Below the pieces are notes generated by a model. The model searched no databases. It saw only the letters and a program-made list of their open reading frames with translations, and was not told the DNA's origin. Both the position numbers and the translations under genes were made by a program. From contig CABTZM010000053.1 of NCBI GenBank assembly GCA_902489295.1, positions 1 to 11,193 of the forward strand: a DNA stretch of 11,193 nucleotides, read 5' to 3'. This DNA comes from an uncultured Collinsella sp. Its GTDB lineage: Bacteria; Actinomycetota; Coriobacteriia; Coriobacteriales; Coriobacteriaceae. Of the stretch, positions 6,148-11,193 are shown piece by piece; the stretch's first letter is position 1, and each line of letters starts with the position of its first letter.

Positions 6148-7881
6148 ATGGCGAACGACAGCAAGACATGGCGGTGCGGAAAGTACGAGCTCAGCTTTGA
6201 CCGTCCGCGCATCATGGGCGTCCTCAACGTGACGCCCGATTCGTTTAGCGATGGCGGCGAGCACTTCGATCCGGATGCCGCGATTGAGTACGGTCTGGCG
6301 ATGCTCGACGCCGGTGCCGACATTATCGACGTGGGCGGCGAGTCCACGCGCCCCGGTTTTACCCCGGTTAACCCCGACGAGGAGGCGCGTCGCGTGCTAC
6401 CCGTCGTGCGCGCGCTGGCCAAGGAGGGCGCCATCGTCTCGATTGACACGCGCCATGTGGCAGTAGCCAAGGCGGCCGTGCGCTGCGGGGCTTCGATCGT
6501 CAACGACGTGACGGGCTTCACCGACCCCAAGATGGTCGAGTTTGTTAAGACGAGCACTTGCGGCGTCATCGTGATGCATGCCGGCGAGGTCGCTGCGCCC
6601 GCACGCACGCACGCGACGGTGCAGCTGGATACCTCTGCCGCGGCGTTTGTTGCCGAGAAGGCGCGCGAGGCGGCTGCCGAGGCTGCGCGCGAGGCCGAGA
6701 AGCCGGCTCGCCGCCGTCGCGGCAAGTTGCTGGGCGAACCCAAGGCCGAGGCCAAGCTTCCGGGCGGCGTGGTGCAGCCCTCGCTGCCGTTTGGCGAACC
6801 GGAGCCCGCGCCCGAGCCCGCAGCCGAACAGGAGGCTGCCGAGCAGGTCGCCCCTGCCGCCGAGACCGCTGCACCCGAGGCCGCGCCCGCACCCGCCGAG
6901 GCCGCGCCGGAACCCAGCGACCACCTGGCCGCCATGATGCGCCGCAGCGCCCGCCGCGAGGAAGCCTACGTGCCCACCTCGCAGCTCCGCCGCTTCACCC
7001 TGCCCGATTCGGCGCCCATCATGCGCCGCGTCATGGGCTTTCTGTCCGACCAGGCCCGCACGCTCATCCATGCCGGCGTGTCGCGCGACCGCATCTGCAT
7101 CGATCCCGGCCCGGGGTTTGGCAAGTCAGCCAACGAGGACATCGTCATCCAGCGCGAGACCGCCAAGATGGCGTCGCTGGGCTATCCGCTCATGTGCGCC
7201 GTGTCGCGCAAGCGCTTTGTGGGCGCCGTCTCGGGCGTGACCGAGGCTGCCGCGCGCGATGCCGCCACGTTTGGCGTATGCCTGGGTGCCATCCAAGCCG
7301 GCGCCAACATCGTGCGCGTGCACGACGTCGCCGGCTTTGCGCAGTTCCTGAACGGTTACTGGGCCGTTGCCAAGCCGCAGCCGCGCCGCGCGTTTGTGGC
7401 CGTGGGATCCAACCTGGGGCATCGCTGCGACAACATCCGCGCCGCGCGCGACATGATCGCTGAGATCCCGCTCACCTGCGTGTCCAACTGCTCGCGCATC
7501 TACGAGAGCGAGCCGGCCTACGAGACGCGCCAGGACGCGTTTGCCAACGCCGTCATCGAGATCAAGACAGAGCTGGCGCCGCTGGTGCTGCTCGACGAGC
7601 TCATGAAGATCGAGGCCGAGCTGGGCCGCGACCGTTCCAAAAAGGCCAAGGCCAACGGCCCGCGCACCATCGACCTGGACCTGCTGTGGATGGACGGCGA
7701 GACCCACGGCGGCAAAAAGCTGCGCCTGCCGCATCCGCTCATTGGCGAGCGCGACTTTGTGCTGGTACCGCTCGAAGACCTGATGCACGATCCGGCGCGG
7801 TTCTTCCGCTACAACGGCGTCGAGGTCAAGGAGCCCGAGGACCGCGTGGGCCATATCGTGGGCGAATTGGGGCGTATGTAG
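6148..7881 (+). CDS. folP: Bifunctional dihydropteroate synthase / hydroxymethyl-dihydropterin pyrophosphokinase (DHPS-HPPK fusion)
   Basis: This 577-aa protein carries two consecutive folate steps. The N-terminal DHPS joins hydroxymethyl-dihydropterin diphosphate to p-aminobenzoate. The C-terminal HPPK makes that diphosphate. DHPS motifs are GVLNVTPDSFSDGG (24-37), GESTRPG (64-70), D100 in SIDTR, N119-D120, VMHAG (142-146), DPGPGFGK (319-326, with the pterin-binding Lys) and SRKRF (353-357). HPPK starts near 414 with FVAVGSNLG (416-424), then GPRTIDLDLLW (504-514) and LPHPLIGERDFVLVPL (527-542). Between MHAG and DPGPGFGK sit about 140 extra residues, rich in Ala, Glu and Pro and probably disordered. 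The domain order is the reverse of the common HPPK-DHPS fusion. AGGAGG at 6136-6141 is six bases before ATG 6148; the ATG at 6142 abuts it and is too close. No folB or folE is in the window. Confidence 0.93.
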   Translation: MANDSKTWRCGKYELSFDRPRIMGVLNVTPDSFSDGGEHFDPDAAIEYGLAMLDAGADIIDVGGESTRPGFTPVNPDEEARRVLPVVRALAKEGAIVSIDTRHVAVAKAAVRCGASIVNDVTGFTDPKMVEFVKTSTCGVIVMHAGEVAAPARTHATVQLDTSAAAFVAEKAREAAAEAAREAEKPARRRRGKLLGEPKAEAKLPGGVVQPSLPFGEPEPAPEPAAEQEAAEQVAPAAETAAPEAAPAPAEAAPEPSDHLAAMMRRSARREEAYVPTSQLRRFTLPDSAPIMRRVMGFLSDQARTLIHAGVSRDRICIDPGPGFGKSANEDIVIQRETAKMASLGYPLMCAVSRKRFVGAVSGVTEAAARDAATFGVCLGAIQAGANIVRVHDVAGFAQFLNGYWAVAKPQPRRAFVAVGSNLGHRCDNIRAARDMIAEIPLTCVSNCSRIYESEPAYETRQDAFANAVIEIKTELAPLVLLDELMKIEAELGRDRSKKAKANGPRTIDLDLLWMDGETHGGKKLRLPHPLIGERDFVLVPLEDLMHDPARFFRYNGVEVKEPEDRVGHIVGELGRM

Positions 7882-8583
7882 ATGATTGAGATGAATGCTG
7901 TTGCCGCTGGCACCGAGCTCAACGCCGCGCGCGACGCGGGTCGCGAGGGCGTGTCTGCGGGCTGGTGCGCGTGGAGTGCGGGCGATGCGTCGCTGACGTT
8001 TTCGCTGGTCGTGCGCCCGGATGTGAACATGCACGCCTTCCACGGCCTGCCGTTTGTGGCCGCGATGGGCATGATGGACGCGCTCGCGGGTACGGCCGCA
8101 ACGTCGGGCCTGGGGCTTGCCGGCAAGGTTGGCATCCAGTGGCCGAGCGATATCGTGTGCGGCGCGCCTGCGTTTGAGACGTCGCTCGCGCGCGTCGCCG
8201 TTAACGGCGGCGCCGGTGCTGCGGGCATGTTTGCCGCGGTGACGGTGGATATTGAGCGTACGGCGTTGAGTGAGCTTGGCGTGGATATGGCCGACGAAGC
8301 GCTGGTTGAGGCGTTGACCGCCGCCCTGCTCGCCCGCGTTGGCGCTTGGGCGGTTGCCGCGAACACGCCTCAGGGCGCTGCCGGCCCGCTGGCTCCGGTG
8401 CTGGGTGAGTACTTCGATATGGTGCCGCTGCTGGGCCGTCAGGTCGCGGCGGTGTCGCCCAACGGCCTGCCGCTCGCGGTCGGCGTGTTTGCGGGCCTGG
8501 ACATCTGGGGCCGCGCGACCATCAAGACCGACGCTGGCGAGCAAGAGTTTCCGCCCGAGGCCGTGCGGATTCGCGGGCTGTAG
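7882..8583 (+). CDS. Degenerate biotin--protein ligase homologue (BirA/BPL family)
   Basis: The 233-aa protein aligns by eye with the catalytic and C-terminal domains of biotin-protein ligases, with no DNA-binding domain. AGWCAWSAGDASLTFSLVVRP (26-46) matches the stretch around the biotin loop. GIQWPSDIV (84-92) matches the family's KWPNDI. EYFDMVPLLGRQV...GVFAGLDIWGRATI (177-214) resembles the SH3-like C-terminal domain. The key residues look eroded: the GRGRxxR loop is missing, K-W-P-N is Q-W-P-S, and the catalytic-site Lys of GRKLAGI is not visible. It may act on a different acyl group, bind without catalysis, or be decaying, although the frame is intact. The ATG directly follows the folate gene stop with no gap; GGGG nine bases upstream is a modest ribosome site. 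The intrinsic terminator lies 35 bases downstream. Confidence 0.6.
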   Translation: MIEMNAVAAGTELNAARDAGREGVSAGWCAWSAGDASLTFSLVVRPDVNMHAFHGLPFVAAMGMMDALAGTAATSGLGLAGKVGIQWPSDIVCGAPAFETSLARVAVNGGAGAAGMFAAVTVDIERTALSELGVDMADEALVEALTAALLARVGAWAVAANTPQGAAGPLAPVLGEYFDMVPLLGRQVAAVSPNGLPLAVGVFAGLDIWGRATIKTDAGEQEFPPEAVRIRGL

Positions 8584-8617
8584 CGCGGATTCGCTCACAA
8601 AGACAACGATGACAACG

Positions 8618-8651
8618 AAGCCCTCCTCGGTCTGCGCCGGGGAGGGCTTTT
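8618..8651 (+). terminator. Intrinsic terminator after the folate/BPL operon
   Basis: A 9-bp stem, AAGCCCTCC (8618-8626) with GGAGGGCTT (8641-8649), ends in TTTT. The loop has an extra inner CGG/CCG pairing. It lies 35 bases after the BPL-like stop codon and separates that operon from the ATPase cassette. Confidence 0.8.
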
Positions 8652-8681
8652 GCGTGAGCAGAGGGGATGGCCACGTCCGCC

Positions 8682-8722
8682 CTATTCCTCAAAACTGAAA
8701 GATTTTCGTTTTTGAGGAATAG
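8682..8722. repeat. Hairpin A, 41-nt palindromic repeat upstream of the ATPase gene
   Basis: The arms CTATTCCTCAAAA (8682-8694) and TTTTGAGGAATAG (8710-8722) are perfectly complementary over 13 bp. After a C-T mismatch and a T-G wobble, the stem continues four more pairs to a 3-base loop. It is 41 nt long, like copies B and C. It differs from B at only two positions. Confidence 0.85.
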
Positions 8723-8767
8723 AGTTAAGCCGGCTCGACCTTTCACGAGGTATATTCGTTGCAGAGC

Positions 8768-8808
8768 CTATTCCTCAAAACTGAAAAATTTTCGATTTTG
8801 AGGAATAG
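8768..8808. repeat. Hairpin B, second upstream copy
   Basis: It has the same 13-bp arms (CTATTCCTCAAAA and its complement), the same 3-base loop and the same total length as copy A. It starts 86 bases after copy A and ends 27 bases before the ATPase start codon. A TATATT box at 8751-8756 lies between A and B. If it is a -10 element, the transcript would begin almost at this hairpin, but no good -35 is visible. Confidence 0.85.
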
Positions 8809-8835
8809 CAACGCAAGACCTTAGGGAGGCCGCCA

Positions 8836-10032
8836 ATGAAACTCATCAATAGAACGTCGTATATGGATACGTTGACGAGTCTTATCGGCGTGCCGGATAT
8901 CAAGGTCATCACGGGCATTCGCCGTAGTGGAAAATCGAAATTGCTCGAAGCCCTTCGCGACTACGTAGAGGCCAACCTGCCCGATTCAAATGTCATCCAT
9001 ATCAATTTCAACCTCGATGAATTCGAGGGCCTGCTCGAATACCATGCGCTACTTGCCTACGTAAAAGAGCGTCGGGCGCCCGGCAAGCAAAACTTCCTGC
9101 TTATCGACGAGGTTCAGATGTGCGACGGCTTTGAGCGCGCTATCAACAGCCTTCACGCATCCGAGCAGTACGACATTTTCATTACCGGATCGAACGCCTT
9201 TTTACTGTCGAGCGATCTGTCGACGCTCTTTACGGGGCGCACGTTCGAGATCGAGGTGTTCCCGTTCTCGTTTGAGGAGTATCGCTCTTACAGCGATGAG
9301 GGCGAGGTCGACCGCGACTTTGACGAGTACGCGCGGACCGGCGGCATGTCCGGCTCCTACCCCTATCCGATGCGGGAGCAGCGCTATCAATATCTCTCCA
9401 ACGTCTTTAAGACGCTGATCGTGAGGGATATCGTACAGCGGCATAACGTGAGAAATGAATCGGCGCTGCTGCGCATTGCCGATTACATGATGGACAATGT
9501 CTCCAACATCACGTCGGCCCGCAACATCACGGACGTTTTGAATGCGGACGGGCTGAAGATTACGAACAAGACGGTCGGCACGTATATGGGATACCTGTGC
9601 GACGCGTTCGCCTTCTATAAGGTGCGTCGATACGACATTCGCGGCAAGAAATACCTCAAGAGCGGCGAGAAGTATTACCTGGCGGATCATGCGTTTAAAT
9701 ACGCTTTGCTCGGCACGCGCGATATGGACTGGGGTCGTGTGTACGAGAATATGGTGGCCATCGAGCTGCTGCGTCGCGGATACGAGGTGTACGTCGGCGT
9801 GCTCTACAAAAAGGAAATAGATTTTGTAGCAATCAAGCGAAGCGAGAAGTTCTACATTCAGGTGAGTGACGACATCGGCTCGGATAAGACGTTTGAACGG
9901 GAGATTTCGCCGCTCCTGAGCATTGGCGATGCGTATCCCAAGATGATTCTCGCCCGTACGCATCACGAGACAACAGATCGCGATGGGGTGCAGATTGTGG
10001 ACCTGGCGAGATGGCTGGCCGGCGAGGCGTAG
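8836..10032 (+). CDS. AAA_14 / DUF4143-type ATPase, hairpin-flanked
   Basis: This 398-aa protein belongs to the AAA_14-DUF4143 ATPases, a widespread family with no settled function, often strain-variable in gut bacteria. The N-terminal ATPase domain has Walker A GIRRSGKS (27-34), Walker B FLLIDEVQ (87-94, with D91-E92) and a sensor-like FITGSN (115-120). A winged-helix-like part follows (about 205-260). The C-terminal DUF4143 domain has ENMVAIEL (304-311), EIDFV (327-331) and FYIQVS (339-344), the layout of a PD-(D/E)XK nuclease fold, but the last Lys is absent, so cleavage is doubtful. No signal peptide or membrane segment is present. AGGGAGG (8822-8828) supports the start. The gene is alone, bounded by terminator and hairpins, and looks less GC-rich than neighbours, suggesting acquisition. 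No antitoxin-like partner is present. Confidence 0.87.
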   Translation: MKLINRTSYMDTLTSLIGVPDIKVITGIRRSGKSKLLEALRDYVEANLPDSNVIHINFNLDEFEGLLEYHALLAYVKERRAPGKQNFLLIDEVQMCDGFERAINSLHASEQYDIFITGSNAFLLSSDLSTLFTGRTFEIEVFPFSFEEYRSYSDEGEVDRDFDEYARTGGMSGSYPYPMREQRYQYLSNVFKTLIVRDIVQRHNVRNESALLRIADYMMDNVSNITSARNITDVLNADGLKITNKTVGTYMGYLCDAFAFYKVRRYDIRGKKYLKSGEKYYLADHAFKYALLGTRDMDWGRVYENMVAIELLRRGYEVYVGVLYKKEIDFVAIKRSEKFYIQVSDDIGSDKTFEREISPLLSIGDAYPKMILARTHHETTDRDGVQIVDLARWLAGEA

Positions 10033-10044
10033 TGCGCTTTCGGC

Positions 10045-10085
10045 CTATTCCTCAAAATTGAAAATAATTCAGTTTTGAGGAATAG
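10045..10085. repeat. Hairpin C, copy downstream of the ATPase gene
   Basis: It has the same 13-bp arms as A and B and the same 41-nt length, starting 12 bases after the ATPase stop codon. The inner stem differs: C becomes T, and the opposite bases change to G and A. The first inner mismatch becomes a T-G wobble and the next wobble becomes a T-A pair, so pairing is kept while sequence changes. It lacks a T-run, so it is not a typical terminator. Confidence 0.85.
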
Positions 10086-10124
10086 GGTTGGCGGATGTTT
10101 GCCGGATCGCGGCTTTGCCTGAGC

Positions 10125-10898
10125 CTACCCCTGCTCCTGCATGCGACGGTAGATTTCGCAGATGCCCTTGATGGTGAGCTGGCCGTCGACCACGTCGAAG
10201 GCGTCGGTCGAATCGGCAACGATGCCGGCAAGGCCGCCTGTGGCGATGACGGTGGCGTCCTCGCGGCCCAGCTCGCGCTTCATGCGCGCGACCAGGCCCT
10301 CAGCCATGGCGGCGGCCCCCGTTACGGCGCCGACCTTAATGCACTCCTCGGTATCGCGGCCGATGGCGTGCTCGGGTGCCTCGAGCGGAACGCTGGCGAG
10401 CTTGGCCGCGCGGGCGGCGAGCGCGTCCATCGAAATGCGGATGCCCGGGGCGATCGCTCCGCCAATGTAGTAGCCGTCCTCGTCGATGACGTCGATATTG
10501 GTCGCGGTGCCAAAGTCCACCACGATCGCCGGGGCGCCGTAGAAGGTCTCGGCGGCGACGGCGTTGGCGATGCGGTCCGCGCCCACGGCCTGGGGGCGCG
10601 CCGCCCGCAGCTTGGTCACGGCGGCGGTCTGCGGGCCGATGACGATAGCGTCCGCCGCGATGCGGTCGGCCACGGCGTGCCACTCGCGCGAGAGCTGCGG
10701 CACCACGCCGGCAAAGGCGATCGCGTCGACCGCATCGAGCGAGAGGTCGTACATCTTAAAGAAGCCCATCAGGCGCACGTGGATCTCGTCGGCGGTAAAG
10801 GAGCGGTCGGTGGGCATGCGCCACGACTGCACCAGCTCGTCTCCGTCAAACAAGCCCATGGCCGTCTGCGTGTTTCCCATATCGATAGCGAGCAGCAT
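10125..10898 (-). CDS. coaX: Type III pantothenate kinase (CoaX)
   Basis: This 257-aa enzyme phosphorylates pantothenate, the first step of coenzyme A synthesis. Type III kinases need a monovalent cation and are not feedback-inhibited by CoA, unlike CoaA. Motifs in order are DMGNTQT (6-12, phosphate loop), AFAGVVPQLS (61-70), GADRIANAVAA (106-116, with the catalytic Asp at 108), VVDFGTATNIDVID (126-139), GGAIAPGI (147-154) and ATGGLA (219-224). Length matches the family norm of about 255. The start at 10898 is preferred over the in-frame ATG 29 codons upstream. MLLAIDMGNT is the usual family N-terminus, and GGGAG lies five bases before it on the minus strand. TATACAAT about 40 bases upstream could be a -10 element, but no matching -35 is clear. 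It converges on the hairpin C end of the ATPase cassette. Confidence 0.95.
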   Translation of the reverse strand: MLLAIDMGNTQTAMGLFDGDELVQSWRMPTDRSFTADEIHVRLMGFFKMYDLSLDAVDAIAFAGVVPQLSREWHAVADRIAADAIVIGPQTAAVTKLRAARPQAVGADRIANAVAAETFYGAPAIVVDFGTATNIDVIDEDGYYIGGAIAPGIRISMDALAARAAKLASVPLEAPEHAIGRDTEECIKVGAVTGAAAMAEGLVARMKRELGREDATVIATGGLAGIVADSTDAFDVVDGQLTIKGICEIYRRMQEQG

Positions 10899-11033
10899 GT
10901 CTACTCCCGGTGTCGGCGTAAAAGGACGCGCACCATTGTATACGCGCTGCCGGCGTTGGGCTGCGATTCGTTTACTGGGGCACATGGGCTGAAAGATATA
11001 AATATGAAGGAATTATGCTCTACGAGATTTTCC

Positions 11034-11062
11034 TTGCCGTTTACCGAACTCCCGCGTAATAT
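11034..11062 (+). promoter_or_regulatory. Promoter of the initiator tRNA gene
   Basis: TTGCCG (11034-11039) and TAATAT (11057-11062) are separated by exactly 17 bases, close to the sigma-70 consensus. Transcription would start near 11069, about 25 bases before the tRNA. Confidence 0.75.
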
Positions 11063-11093
11063 TCTTCCTTGCGCACATGAGGCGCCCAGACAT

Positions 11094-11170
11094 TGCGGGG
11101 TGGAGCAGTCTGGTAGCTCGCCGGGCTCATAACCCGGAGGTCGTAGGTTCAAATCCTGCCCCCGCGACCA
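11094..11170 (+). tRNA. Initiator tRNA-fMet (CAT anticodon), CCA encoded
   Basis: The 77-nt gene folds into a full cloverleaf. The anticodon loop is CTCATAA, inside a CCGGG/CCCGG stem whose three consecutive G-C pairs next to the loop mark initiator tRNAs. The D-stem carries the initiator-type A11-T24 pair. The T-loop is TTCAAAT on a GTAGG/CCTGC stem, and the 3' end is A73 then CCA. The acceptor stem is TGCGGGG with CCCCGCG, so position 1 is T and position 72 is G. A U-G wobble thus replaces the C-A mismatch known from E. coli. Its own promoter lies directly upstream. Confidence 0.95.
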
Positions 11171-11193
11171 AGAACTTGCAGCTCGGAAGCAAA

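Noticed and set aside
5442..6935. 497-codon open frame on the minus strand across the sirtuin and folate genes
   Set aside because: It is antisense to two genes with full catalytic motifs. The translation is Ala/Ser/Gly-rich low complexity, as expected from GC-rich DNA.
7126..8598. 490-codon minus-strand open frame across the folate and BPL-like genes
   Set aside because: It has no recognisable motif, is Arg/His-rich, and is antisense to HPPK and DHPS motifs. It is a GC-bias shadow.
8836..10032. Toxin-antitoxin system involving the ATPase
   Set aside because: No small partner gene exists on either side, and the flanking gaps are taken up by the hairpins.
8682..10085. CRISPR array made of the three hairpin repeats
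   Set aside because: Only three copies, with one separated by a 1.2-kb gene, and the spacing is irregular. The repeats are full palindromes with no spacer pattern and no cas genes.
10045..10085. Hairpin C as an ordinary intrinsic terminator of the ATPase gene
   Set aside because: No T-run follows the stem on either strand, and the same hairpin occurs twice upstream of the gene.
10095..11132. 345-codon plus-strand open frame opposite coaX
   Set aside because: It is antisense to a complete CoaX and runs on into the tRNA gene. No domain is seen.

Overview
The window looks like chromosomal DNA from a high-GC anaerobe of the Coriobacteriia, most likely Collinsella or a close relative. That is an inference from GC-rich codon use, gene content and the style of short dispersed repeats. 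No search could be run, so the genus is not proven. Most genes are core metabolism. The unusual material lies in the repeats, one accessory ATPase cassette and several odd protein architectures.

Layout from left to right. The 5' part of glmU (minus strand, cut by the window edge) is divergent from a tight three-gene ECF vitamin/metal transporter operon (plus strand). The operon encodes ecfT, a fused double ATPase ecfA and an S component of unknown substrate. The ATPase linker contains a 191-bp stretch bounded by inverted repeats and read through in frame. A 535-bp gene-free stretch (3834-4368) follows. It holds a 162-bp inverted-repeat element, a diverged direct repeat, a second inverted pair and a strong bidirectional terminator between the convergent ECF operon and exonuclease III.

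The exonuclease III gene (minus) is divergent from a sirtuin deacylase (plus). Next come a DHPS-HPPK folate fusion with an Ala/Glu/Pro-rich insertion of about 140 residues inside the DHPS domain and, directly abutting it, a degenerate biotin-protein-ligase homologue. An intrinsic terminator closes this unit.

The accessory part is 8681-10087: an AAA_14/DUF4143-type ATPase gene with two near-identical 41-nt perfect-length hairpins upstream and a third just after its stop codon. The gene is visibly less GC-rich than its neighbours. This cassette is the best candidate here for an undescribed system. It is followed by coaX (minus) and, at the right edge, an initiator tRNA-fMet with its own consensus-like promoter and an unusual U1-G72 end pair.

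Several products serve cofactor supply: vitamin uptake by ECF, folate by FolP/FolK, a biotin ligase-like protein, and coenzyme A by CoaX. They sit in separate transcription units, so a shared pathway is not implied.
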